From the NCBI GenBank assembly GCA_028678815.1, contig JAJRCS010000143.1, forward strand, positions 1 through 5,883: a stretch of DNA of 5,883 nt, written 5' to 3'. Both the position numbers and the translations under genes were made by a program. Numbering within the stretch: the stretch's first letter is position 1; the number at the start of each line of letters is the position of its first letter. The notes under the pieces were generated by a model, which saw only the letters and a program-made list of their open reading frames with translations, was not told the origin of the DNA and did no database searches. Of the stretch, positions 1-5,793 are shown one piece after another. Source of the DNA: Methanomicrobiales archaeon (GTDB taxonomy: Archaea; Halobacteriota; Methanomicrobia; Methanomicrobiales; JACTUA01).

Positions 1-1
1 G

Positions 2-775
2 TGGTTTGACGGCATTGACAAGAAGACGGCATTCCTGATGGACTCCTCGGTGCCCGCCGTGCTCGCAGGGGCATGCAAGTACGTCACCGAGGTCGGGCTT
101 GCCCACCGGGCCATCTATAACTCCATCAACGGGTCCATCGCGCAGGCAAACATTGATGCCCTGAAGAACAGCGACGTGGACTCGGCCATCGTGCTCGCCT
201 TCAACCCGGCCGATCCATCGGTATGGGGCAGGCAGAAGGTGCTCGCCGAGGGCGGCGTCGCCGGTCAGACCAAGGGCATGCTCCAGATCGCCGAGGAGTG
301 CGGGATCAAGCGCCCGATCCTGGACACGGCTGCAACCCCCCTGGGCCTTGGCTCCGGGAGTTCCTACCGTGAGATCCTGGCCTGTAAGGCCATCTTCGGG
401 TACCCCACCGGCGGTGCGTATCACAACATGACCGTGGCCTGGACATGGCTCCGGCGCTGGAAGGGCACGAGCAAGACCCCCTCATTACTCGCGGCAGGCT
501 ACAAGGACAAGCCGGCCCTCCTCGAGCAGATGACCCACCACTACCTCGGTGGCATGGAGGGGATCAAGCAGGCGGCATGGTCTGCCCCCGATATCGGGTG
601 CAACCTCATCGCGAGCACCCTCGGTGCCAACCTCATCATGTACGGGCCCATCGAGAACTGTGAGCCCATGATCACCTCGCAGGCGTACATGGACATCGTC
701 ACCCTCGAGGCGGTCCGCTCCCTGGGCATCGACGTGAAGGAGGGTGTGAAGCACCCCATCCAGAAACTCATCTAA
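2..775 (+). CDS. mtrH: Tetrahydromethanopterin S-methyltransferase subunit H (5' end cut by the window)
   Basis: MtrH is the peripheral subunit of the membrane Mtr complex (methyl-H4MPT:coenzyme M methyltransferase). From knowledge of the family, it moves the methyl group of methyl-tetrahydromethanopterin to the corrinoid held by MtrA, after which methyl transfer to coenzyme M is coupled to sodium export. The open frame runs from base 2, starting WFDGIDKKTAFLMDSS, and 257 residues are visible. Full MtrH is about 310-316 residues, so roughly 55-60 N-terminal residues lie outside the window. Recognisable family segments include AIYNSINGSIAQANIDALK (about residues 37-55), IVLAFNPADPS, ILDTAATPLGLGSGSSYREI and the glycine-rich GYPTGGAYHNMT stretch, all fitting the TIM-barrel methyltransferase fold. 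The ATG at base 38 is internal, because conserved MtrH sequence continues upstream of it. In most methanogens mtrH is last in mtrEDCBAFGH; the oligo-T tract straight after the stop agrees with that position here. Confidence 0.96.
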   Translation, partial: WFDGIDKKTAFLMDSSVPAVLAGACKYVTEVGLAHRAIYNSINGSIAQANIDALKNSDVDSAIVLAFNPADPSVWGRQKVLAEGGVAGQTKGMLQIAEECGIKRPILDTAATPLGLGSGSSYREILACKAIFGYPTGGAYHNMTVAWTWLRRWKGTSKTPSLLAAGYKDKPALLEQMTHHYLGGMEGIKQAAWSAPDIGCNLIASTLGANLIMYGPIENCEPMITSQAYMDIVTLEAVRSLGIDVKEGVKHPIQKLI

Positions 776-785
776 CCCTTTTTTT
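776..785 (+). terminator. Oligo-T terminator after mtrH
   Basis: A run of seven T (779-785) begins three bases after the mtrH stop codon. Archaeal RNA polymerase commonly terminates on such T tracts without needing a hairpin. A palindromic repeat starts three bases further on (788) and may add to the effect. Confidence 0.65.
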
Positions 786-787
786 CT

Positions 788-829
788 GAGGGAGGTTTCG
801 AGCAACGAAGTTGCGAAGAAACCGACCTG
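788..829 (+). repeat. Palindromic repeat element, copy 1 (nested hairpin)
   Basis: This is a nested inverted repeat. AGG (789-791) pairs with CCT (826-828), GGTTTC (794-799) with GAAACC (818-823), and an inner GCAAC (802-806) with GTTGC (810-814) around a GAA loop. The outer arms, GAGGGAGGTTTCG (788-800) and AGAAACCGACCT (817-828), recur exactly, in inverted orientation, at 5714-5740. This suggests a dispersed intergenic element. Whether it is mobile, a protein-binding site or an RNA structure cannot be told from the window. Confidence 0.7.
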
Positions 830-835
830 GAGCAA

Positions 836-912
836 CCCGCCATCAGGCGGGGTGCGACCAAGGGGGTCTGTGGCACCCCCCAATGCGATAGCCCCGGCAG
901 GAGGTTGCCTGC
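836..912. repeat. Three further consecutive inverted repeats before the ABC operon
   Basis: Three short potential hairpins follow one another. CCCGCC (836-841) and GGCGGG (846-851) close an ATCA loop. GGGGTGC (849-855) pairs with GCACCCC (873-879), with GACC (856-859) and GGTC (865-868) extending the stem inward. GCAGG (897-901) pairs with CCTGC (908-912). The first two overlap at 849-851, so they would be alternative rather than simultaneous folds. They do not resemble a riboswitch class I can name. In a GC-rich genome some inverted repeats arise by chance. Confidence 0.4.
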
Positions 913-957
913 ATGCGTCAGAGGGATGTCCCCGGAAAGGGCCTATCCCCGCGAGAG

Positions 958-974
958 ATCACAAAAATTGATAG
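958..974 (+). promoter_or_regulatory. Candidate archaeal promoter for the ABC exporter operon
   Basis: The short AT-rich stretch around 960-974 (ACAAAAATTGATAG) stands out in otherwise GC-rich sequence and lies 57-71 bases before the ATPase start. If it acts as the TATA box, transcription would begin near 990 and leave a leader of about 40 bases. It is a weak match to the archaeal consensus, so this is only a candidate. Confidence 0.25.
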
Positions 975-1030
975 AGGACCGGATCGAAGCCATAGTCAGG
1001 AGAGGGACAGCCCCGCGCCGTGAAGCCATC

Positions 1031-1948
1031 ATGAGCATCATCCAGGCAGACAACCTGAAAAAGTCCTTCGGACCGATCACCGCCGTCGACGACGTGAGCC
1101 TCTCGGTCAGGGAAGGGGAGATCTTCGGTTTCCTCGGCCCGAACGGGGCGGGAAAGACCACTACCATCCGGCTGATGACCGGCGTGCTGACCCCTGATGC
1201 CGGCACTGTCCTCATCAACGGGACCGATATCCACCGCCACCCGCTCGAAGCGAAGATGCAGATGGGGGTCATCCCGGAGAACAGCACGGTGTACGGCGAC
1301 CTCACCTCAGAACAGAACCTCCACCTGGTCGGGAAGCTGTACGGCCTCTCCCGGTCCGAGAGGGAGACGAGAAACAGGGAGGTCCTCGGGCGCCTCGGGC
1401 TCTGGGAGCGGCGGAACGACCCTGTCCGGGTGTTCTCCAAGGGCATGCGGCAGCGGATAAGCATCGCCTGCGCGATCCTTCACGACCCCTGCATCCTCTT
1501 CCTCGATGAACCGACCGCCGGTCTCGACGTGCAGAGCCGGAGGCTCGTCATTGACACGATCCACCACATGAACGAAGGGGGGAGCACCGTCTTTCTCACG
1601 ACCCACAATATCGAGGAGGCGAATACCCTCTGTCAGACTGTCTCCATCATCAACAGGGGCCGGATCATCGCAACAGGCAGCCCTGAAGGGCTGAAGAAGA
1701 CCTTTGATACGACACAGTCTGTCGAGGTCTCCTTTGACCGGATGGTGGGAAAGGAGCTCTTCTCTTCTGAAGCGATCCTGAAGGCTGAGCCCATGGGCGA
1801 CAAGTGGAGGCTCTACACGGCTGATCCCGACCATGTCGTGAAGTTCATCGGGGCAGTTGCAGAGCGGGAACAGCTCACCATCACCTCCATTGCGACCTCC
1901 GGCCCGAGCCTCGAGGAGGCCTTCGTCCGGCTGACAGGAGGTGCCTGA
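1031..1948 (+). CDS. ABC-2 type exporter, ATP-binding protein (NatA/DrrA-like)
   Basis: This 305-aa protein is the cytoplasmic ATPase of an ABC exporter and pairs with the permease that follows. The motifs come in the normal order: Walker A GPNGAGKTT (36-44), Q-loop region GVIPEN (79-84), signature FSKGMRQR (135-142, replacing LSGGQ), Walker B ILFLDE (155-160), D-loop AGLD (163-166) and switch histidine H192 in TTH. Residues about 230-305 form the C-terminal extension usual in this family, ending in SLEEAFVRLTGG. Glu83 occupies the usual Q-loop glutamine position, a variant also found in NatA-like members. The frame stays open back to 905, but I chose ATG 1031 because MSIIQADNLKKSFG matches the normal family start; a weak GTGA ribosome site sits at 1020-1023. 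Its stop overlaps the permease start by one base. Sodium, drug, lipid or peptide export are all possible; the substrate cannot be read from the sequence. Confidence 0.93.
   Translation: MSIIQADNLKKSFGPITAVDDVSLSVREGEIFGFLGPNGAGKTTTIRLMTGVLTPDAGTVLINGTDIHRHPLEAKMQMGVIPENSTVYGDLTSEQNLHLVGKLYGLSRSERETRNREVLGRLGLWERRNDPVRVFSKGMRQRISIACAILHDPCILFLDEPTAGLDVQSRRLVIDTIHHMNEGGSTVFLTTHNIEEANTLCQTVSIINRGRIIATGSPEGLKKTFDTTQSVEVSFDRMVGKELFSSEAILKAEPMGDKWRLYTADPDHVVKFIGAVAEREQLTITSIATSGPSLEEAFVRLTGGA
1936..1943 (+). promoter_or_regulatory. Strong ribosome binding site for the permease, inside the ATPase gene
   Basis: AGGAGGTG matches the anti-Shine-Dalgarno end of archaeal 16S rRNA across all eight bases. 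It lies four bases before ATG 1948, which fixes the permease start and supports translational coupling with the ATPase. Confidence 0.85.
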
Positions 1949-2694
1949 TGGACATCTCAGTCTTCCTCCGCGGGATCTCGGTCATTGCCGAGAAGAATAT
2001 CAGGATCTACTACAACAAGGCGCCGGTCATCATCTTCGGGCTCCTCTTCCCCTTCTTCATGTTCCTCGCCTTCTTCGTCGGAAGGAACCTTGAGCTCGCG
2101 GCCTTCTTCCCCGGGTTCCTGGCGATGACCCTCTTTTTTACCGCATCCTCGGTGGGTCCCCTCATCACGCCGTGGGAGAAGCGGGACAGGACCTACGAGC
2201 GGCTGCTCTCCTACCCCGTCACGCTGGAGGGGATCATCCTCGGTGATATCGCCGCGGGTGCACTCTTCGGGCTCATCATCACCACCCTGGTGTGGGTGGT
2301 GAGCTGGATTGTCCTCGACCTCTCAGTCGTACAGCTCTCGGCCTTTGCCATGGCATTCCTCCTCGGGACGCTCTCCTTCGCGGCGCTCGGGTCCCTGCTC
2401 GCATCGCCTGCATCCGACACACCATCCAATGTCATGATGCTCTCTTCCCTGATCCGTTTCCCGCTCATCTTCATCTCAGGGATCTTTATCCCGCTCAGCC
2501 AGATGCAGGGATGGGGCCTTCTGCTCGCCTCGGTCTCGCCGCTCACCTATCTCGTCGACCTCTTCAATGCGGCCCTGACCGGGGAATCGGTCATCTCCCC
2601 CTTCGTCGATTGCGGGGTTCTTATCGGGGTCATTGGCCTGTTCATCCTGCTCGCGAGGTTCATCCAGATCCGGAACCTGATGAAAGGCCTGTAA
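1948..2694 (+). CDS. ABC-2 type exporter, permease protein
   Basis: This 248-aa integral membrane protein fits the ABC-2 transporter family in size and layout. Six hydrophobic segments are visible at roughly residues 26-44, 51-72, 97-124, 129-153, 162-182 and 221-238. The N-terminal stretch up to residue 24 is cytoplasmic-looking and basic, as is usual before TM1. Between TM2 and TM3 a charged loop, WEKRDRTYERLLSYPVT (76-92), matches the conserved cytoplasmic loop of ABC-2 permeases that contacts the ATPase. SGIFIPLSQMQ after TM5 and SPLTYLVDLFNAAL (197-210) before TM6 are also typical. With only six segments, a functional exporter would probably be a homodimer with two ATPase copies. The gene overlaps the ATPase gene by one base, so the two almost certainly form one operon. 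No obvious T-run terminator follows. The substrate is unknown. Confidence 0.9.
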   Translation: MDISVFLRGISVIAEKNIRIYYNKAPVIIFGLLFPFFMFLAFFVGRNLELAAFFPGFLAMTLFFTASSVGPLITPWEKRDRTYERLLSYPVTLEGIILGDIAAGALFGLIITTLVWVVSWIVLDLSVVQLSAFAMAFLLGTLSFAALGSLLASPASDTPSNVMMLSSLIRFPLIFISGIFIPLSQMQGWGLLLASVSPLTYLVDLFNAALTGESVISPFVDCGVLIGVIGLFILLARFIQIRNLMKGL

Positions 2695-2711
2695 ACCGGA
2701 TGGGATCCCGG

Positions 2712-2717
2712 AAAAAA
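2712..2717 (-). terminator. Oligo-T terminator of the flavoprotein gene
   Basis: Read on the minus strand, six T follow the flavoprotein stop codon after 19 bases, which suits archaeal termination. The adjoining perfect 8-base palindrome GGGATCCC (2702-2709) comes just after the T run in this direction. The 42-base gap between the convergent permease and flavoprotein genes holds nothing else. Confidence 0.5.
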
Positions 2718-2736
2718 GGAGGAGGAGATCGCAGGG

Positions 2737-3312
2737 CTACCCGTACAGCCTCTTCATCACCCAGGCCATGTTCTCCCCGAGGACCCGCATGGTCCGGAGC
2801 CCCTCCCCGTCCCCCTTCACGTCCCCCCGGTCGAGGCCGATGCCGACGTTCCAGTAGCACGATCCCGGGACCACCATCTCGCTGATGAAGAAGAAGTGGT
2901 TCATGGTATCGAAGGCATGGATGGCCCCGCCCCGCCGGACGGCGACCACGGCCGCCCCGACCTTCCGCCGGAACATCCCGCCGTTCGCCATGGCGACGAA
3001 GCCGGCCCGGTCCATGAGGGCCTTCATCTCGGCGCTCACGTCGGCGAAGTACGTCGGGGAGGCGAGGATGATCCCGTCGGCCTCGTCCATCTTCCCGATG
3101 CACTCGTTCACGATGTCATCCTCCACGGCACAGCGCCGGTCCTGCTCCTTCATGCACCGCATGCACGCGGTGCATCCCCGGACCGGTTCCCCCGCGAGCT
3201 GGACGAGCTCGGTCTCTATCCCCGCCTCCTCCAGGGCAGCGAAGACCTCCCGGACAAGGATGGCGGTGTTCCCGTCCTTCCGTGCACTCCCGTTGAACGC
3301 AACGACCTTCAT
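2737..3312 (-). CDS. Flavodoxin-fold iron-sulfur flavoprotein (Isf / NADPH-dependent FMN reductase family)
   Basis: This 191-aa soluble protein has a flavodoxin-like fold. It opens with a beta strand and FMN phosphate loop, MKVVAFNGSARKDGNT (1-16). A compact cysteine motif follows, Cys47-x2-Cys50-x2-Cys53-x7-Cys61, which matches the CX2CX2CX4-7C motif that holds a 4Fe-4S cluster in the Methanosarcina iron-sulfur flavoprotein Isf. SPTYF (85-89) is the usual FMN-ring segment, and the tail contains DRGDVKGDGEGLRTMRVLGENMAW, typical of this family. Isf-type proteins are homodimeric electron carriers linked to ferredoxin and oxidative-stress defence; that role here is inferred. The frame is open upstream to 3519, but the start at 3312 is firm: a GGAGGAG ribosome site lies five bases before it and the preceding frame codes only for low-complexity Pro/Ala-rich sequence. 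It may instead be a simple quinone or FMN reductase with a structural or zinc-binding cysteine patch. Confidence 0.88.
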   Translation of the reverse strand: MKVVAFNGSARKDGNTAILVREVFAALEEAGIETELVQLAGEPVRGCTACMRCMKEQDRRCAVEDDIVNECIGKMDEADGIILASPTYFADVSAEMKALMDRAGFVAMANGGMFRRKVGAAVVAVRRGGAIHAFDTMNHFFFISEMVVPGSCYWNVGIGLDRGDVKGDGEGLRTMRVLGENMAWVMKRLYG

Positions 3313-3317
3313 GCAAT

Positions 3318-3324
3318 CTCCTCC
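3318..3324 (-). promoter_or_regulatory. Ribosome binding site of the flavoprotein gene
   Basis: On the minus strand GGAGGAG lies five bases before the ATG at 3312. It decides the start over longer in-frame alternatives, including one at 3519. Confidence 0.8.
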
Positions 3325-3390
3325 ACCCTTTTGATCCCGGGTTCCCATAATCGCTTCTCCCCGCGTCCCCCGGAGGGAAGGACGGCCTGG

Positions 3391-3438
3391 GGGTGCCGTG
3401 GCCCGGGGTGCCGGGGTCACGGGTGCCGGGGGCCGGGG
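3391..3438 (+). repeat. G-rich 15-base tandem repeat with G-quadruplex potential
   Basis: GGGTGCCG recurs at 3391, 3406 and 3421, exactly 15 bases apart, followed each time by a degenerate G/C-rich filler; a partial fourth unit starts at 3436. Within it five G tracts (3405-3408, 3413-3416, 3421-3423, 3428-3432, 3435-3438) are separated by loops of 4, 4, 4 and 2 bases, which fits the canonical intramolecular G-quadruplex pattern on the plus strand. It lies in the divergent region between the flavoprotein and kinase genes. Confidence 0.6.
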
Positions 3439-3559
3439 TGAGGCGACGTACCAGGCCGGGTGGCCATCCCCCGGACATGGCCGGGTTGGGACCGGGAGAT
3501 GCCATGAAATAATGTTCATTTAATTTTTCTGACTGGCTAATTTCATATTTACGAATAAG

Positions 3560-3591
3560 AAAGGTTAAATAGTATTTAATGAAAATATTTG
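3560..3591 (+). promoter_or_regulatory. Promoter of the histidine kinase gene with palindromic TATA box
   Basis: A roughly 90-base AT-rich island (about 3505-3595) ends where the kinase frame begins. Purine-rich AAAGG (3560-3564) followed by TTAAATA (3565-3571) resembles an archaeal BRE plus TATA box. Its spacing puts transcription start at about 3592-3597, on or just after the first ATG, which would give a leaderless or very short-leader message. The box is half of a perfect dyad, TTAAATA-G-TATTTAA (3565-3579), so it could also act as an operator or fire in both directions. The purine-rich flank exists only on the plus side. Confidence 0.55.
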
Positions 3592-5475
3592 ATGAGGTGC
3601 GCGCCCGGGGGAGCAGGCACGAGAATCCTCATGACCATGCGGCAGGAACGCCAGCTGTGGACACTGTGGGACTTCGTCCTCATCGGTCTCGTACTCCTCT
3701 CGGTCTTCATCGCGAATATCTTCATCTACTACCTCTACCAGGGGACGGTCTTTGTCCTCACCAACTTCTTCTACATCCCGGTGATCTTCGCCGCCTTCGA
3801 GTACCCGAAGCGGGGGATCTTCGTCTCCTCCTCCCTCGCCCTCATCTACTTTGCCGTCATCTACACCTTCCTCTCCGATGACCCCACGGCCATCACCTCG
3901 GCGACGATGCAGTTCTACGTCTTCGTTGCCGTCGGGACCATGGTCTCCCACCTGTCGAACGAGCTCCGGGAGCAGGAGCTCCGGTACCGGGGGATCTTCG
4001 ACCACTCCGAGGCCGGGGTCTTCCTCATCGACCGGAAGGAGCACAAGATCGTGGAGGCCAACGAGCAGTCCGCCGCCCTCGTGGGCCACCCGAGGAGCGA
4101 GCTCGCCGGCAAACACATCTCCATGGTCTGGTACGACCAGGCGGACATGGAGACCTTCTTCAGCCGGCTGAAGAAGGAGTACGCCATCTCGGGGTACGAG
4201 ACCCGGTTCCAGACGAGGGACGGGTCCGTCCGGTGGGTCCTCATCTCGGCCTCCATCCTCGAGGACTGGGAGATCGTCTGCACCGTCGTGGACATCTCCG
4301 AGCGGAAGCAGACCGAGCGGGAGATCATCCGGCGGAACAAGGAGCTCGCCATCATCAACCAGATCGGGACCGCCATCTCCACGGCCACCACCCTCGAGGA
4401 GCTCGAGAGGGTCGCCCTGGAGAAGACCCTCGGCTTCATGGACTTCGACGTGGGGGCCATCTACTCTGTCCAGAACGGGGCGAAGACCGCCGAGCTCGCC
4501 CGCCAGCAGGGGATCCCCGAGGCGCTCCTCCCCCGGTTCAGGGAGATCCGGGCCGACACGCCCCCCTACAGCCGCACCTTCCTCGAGGGCTACCCCCTCT
4601 ACTACCGGGACGTGGTGGCCGGGGCCATGGACTGGGTCCGGCCGCCGGTCGTCTCCCTCGCCATCGTCCCCCTCGCCACGAACGCCGGGGTCGTGGGGGC
4701 GATGTTCCTCGGGAACACCGAGCCCCATACCTTCTACGAGGGCGACACGGCCATCGTCGAGCACATCGGGAAGGAGGTGGGGAACGCCATGGCGAAGGCG
4801 AGGCTCCAGCAGCAGCTCCAGGACAAGATCGACGAGGCGAACCTGTACATCGATATCATGACCCATGATATCCACAATGCCAACACCATCTCCATGGGGT
4901 ACGCCGAGATCCTCACCGAGATCCTGCAGGACGAGCCCCGGACCTTTGCCAACAAGCTCCTGTCGAGTGTCCTCCAGAGCTCCTCCATCATCGACAACGT
5001 GGCCACCATCCGGCGGATCCATGCCGAGCGGCCGGTGCTCAGGATCAAGAGCCTCGACGAGGTCATCCGGGAGGAGATCCTCCACTACCCGGGGGCCGAG
5101 ATCAGCTACAAGCCGACGGGATTCACCATCCTCGCCGACGACCTCATCCCCGTCATCTTCCGGAACCTCATCTCCAATGCCCTCAAGTTCGGGGAGCAGA
5201 AGGCGAGGGTGCTGATCAGTGCCACGGCTGTCGGGAAGGACGAGGTGGAGGTGGCCGTGGCCGACACCGGCCCGGGCATCTCCGATGACCTGAAGGGGGT
5301 CATCTTCGCCCGGTTCCAGCGGGGCAAGGGGAAGAAGAGCGGGAAGGGGCTCGGGCTCTACATCACCCGGATCATCGTGGAACGGTACGGGGGCCGGATC
5401 TGGGCCGAGGACCGGGTTCCCGGCCAGCCCGGCCAGGGCGCCGTCATCCGGTTCCGGCTGAAGAGGCCGGTATAG
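3592..5475 (+). CDS. Membrane sensor histidine kinase (4 TM-PAS-GAF-kinase)
   Basis: This 627-aa protein has four hydrophobic segments near the N-terminus (about 28-48, 52-69, 75-94, 104-121). Next come a PAS domain (about 132-236, ending in the typical DISERKQTEREI), a GAF domain (about 260-400) and a coiled linker. The H-box MTHDIHN has His425 as the probable phosphorylation site. The ATPase domain shows the N-box residue Asn529 in FRNLISNALKFG, the G1 box DTGPG (558-562), and the G2 box GKGLGL (584-589). All parts needed for autophosphorylation appear present. There is no receiver domain and no response regulator gene beside it, so the partner is unknown. PAS and GAF suggest sensing of a small ligand, redox state or light, but no cofactor residue can be assigned. 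The start is uncertain: TTG 3589, ATG 3592, ATG 3631 and ATG 3637 are all in frame and none has a clear ribosome site. I chose 3592 because the TATA spacing suits a leaderless message. Confidence 0.92.
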   Translation: MRCAPGGAGTRILMTMRQERQLWTLWDFVLIGLVLLSVFIANIFIYYLYQGTVFVLTNFFYIPVIFAAFEYPKRGIFVSSSLALIYFAVIYTFLSDDPTAITSATMQFYVFVAVGTMVSHLSNELREQELRYRGIFDHSEAGVFLIDRKEHKIVEANEQSAALVGHPRSELAGKHISMVWYDQADMETFFSRLKKEYAISGYETRFQTRDGSVRWVLISASILEDWEIVCTVVDISERKQTEREIIRRNKELAIINQIGTAISTATTLEELERVALEKTLGFMDFDVGAIYSVQNGAKTAELARQQGIPEALLPRFREIRADTPPYSRTFLEGYPLYYRDVVAGAMDWVRPPVVSLAIVPLATNAGVVGAMFLGNTEPHTFYEGDTAIVEHIGKEVGNAMAKARLQQQLQDKIDEANLYIDIMTHDIHNANTISMGYAEILTEILQDEPRTFANKLLSSVLQSSSIIDNVATIRRIHAERPVLRIKSLDEVIREEILHYPGAEISYKPTGFTILADDLIPVIFRNLISNALKFGEQKARVLISATAVGKDEVEVAVADTGPGISDDLKGVIFARFQRGKGKKSGKGLGLYITRIIVERYGGRIWAEDRVPGQPGQGAVIRFRLKRPV

Positions 5476-5491
5476 TAACCCTCGGGTATGA

Positions 5492-5496
5492 TTTTT
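5492..5496 (+). terminator. Possible oligo-T terminator of the kinase gene
   Basis: Five T lie 16 bases after the kinase stop codon, in a short AT-rich stretch. The tract is short for an archaeal terminator, and no hairpin precedes it. Confidence 0.35.
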
Positions 5497-5697
5497 CCTG
5501 AAGAATACTGTCAAGGCGTCTCGGCTACACCTCGTCTTCGTCCCTGCTCTCAGGGTTTATCTCACCGACCACGGTTCAATTTCACCCGGTGATAAAGCCA
5601 CGGCGGCGGGATGAGCCGGTCCAGTGAAGCTCACGATGCCGCCAGCTCTCCCTGAGAATCGGAACACCAAATCGCTCTCGGGGGACTCGCTGCGCTC

Positions 5698-5740
5698 GCA
5701 ACTTCGTCGCTCGAGGTCGGTTTCTTACGAAACCTCCCTC
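5698..5740 (-). repeat. Palindromic repeat element, copy 2 (inverted relative to copy 1)
   Basis: The core folds as GAGG (5713-5716) with CCTC (5737-5740), a 2x2 internal TC/TC loop, and GGTTTC (5719-5724) with GAAACC (5729-5734) around a TTAC loop. Read on the minus strand, GAGGGAGGTTTCG and AGAAACCGACCT are identical to the arms of the copy at 788-828, but the 16-base loop insert of that copy is replaced by TA. The 10-mer ACGAAGTTGC, which sits in the loop of copy 1, is found here outside the stem (5698-5707, minus strand). Confidence 0.7.
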
Positions 5741-5764
5741 CCCCAGGAGCGTCGTCAGTATCAC

Positions 5765-5779
5765 CGAAGTTACGAAGAA
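5765..5779 (+). repeat. 15-base fragment of the repeat element
   Basis: CGAAGTTACGAAGAA matches CGAAGTTGCGAAGAA at 806-820 in copy 1 at 14 of 15 bases and in the same orientation. It ends 14 bases before the stop codon of the last gene. It may be a decayed or partial copy. Confidence 0.5.
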
Positions 5780-5793
5780 GAAAAGGGGGGATT

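Larger units (their letters stand above)
5476..5793. other. Intergenic region without a convincing gene
   Basis: These 318 bases between the kinase and a convergent gene contain no open frame with recognisable protein sequence. What can be seen is a T5 tract near the kinase stop, a 6-base inverted repeat TCACCG (5562-5567) / CGGTGA (5587-5592) with a 19-base spacer, the second palindromic repeat copy (5698-5740) and a 15-base repeat fragment (5765-5779). No tRNA cloverleaf could be drawn. Confidence 0.6.

Noticed and set aside
905..1030. 42-residue N-terminal extension of the ABC ATPase (TTG start at 905)
   Set aside because: The ATPase domain starts normally at MSIIQADNLKKSFG. The extension is arginine-rich without family similarity and overlaps an inverted repeat and the candidate promoter.
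2702..2709. Perfect palindrome GGGATCCC in the permease-flavoprotein gap
   Set aside because: Eight bases is short enough to occur by chance, and it does not form a stem with a loop that would end the permease transcript.
2292..2885. Overlapping frames across the permease end and flavoprotein gene, including plus-strand frames at 2885-3334 and 2896-3441
   Set aside because: They lie in alternative frames of genes with clear protein families, and their compositions (Arg/Pro/Ser rich) are typical of shadow frames.
3313..3519. 69-residue extension of the flavoprotein up to 3519
   Set aside because: A strong ribosome site directly precedes the internal start at 3312. The extension is low-complexity Pro/Ala/Gly sequence made by the 15-base G-rich repeat.
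3565..5514. A 649-codon open frame on the minus strand opposite the histidine kinase
   Set aside because: It mirrors the kinase gene across its whole length. Its translation is dominated by Gly, Asp, Glu, Leu, Val and Pro, with no domain, as expected when the complement of a high-GC3 gene avoids stop codons.
5562..5592. Possible tRNA remnant (GGTTCAATTT resembling a T-arm)
   Set aside because: The stem lengths do not fit a T-arm, and no anticodon or acceptor stem can be paired around it.
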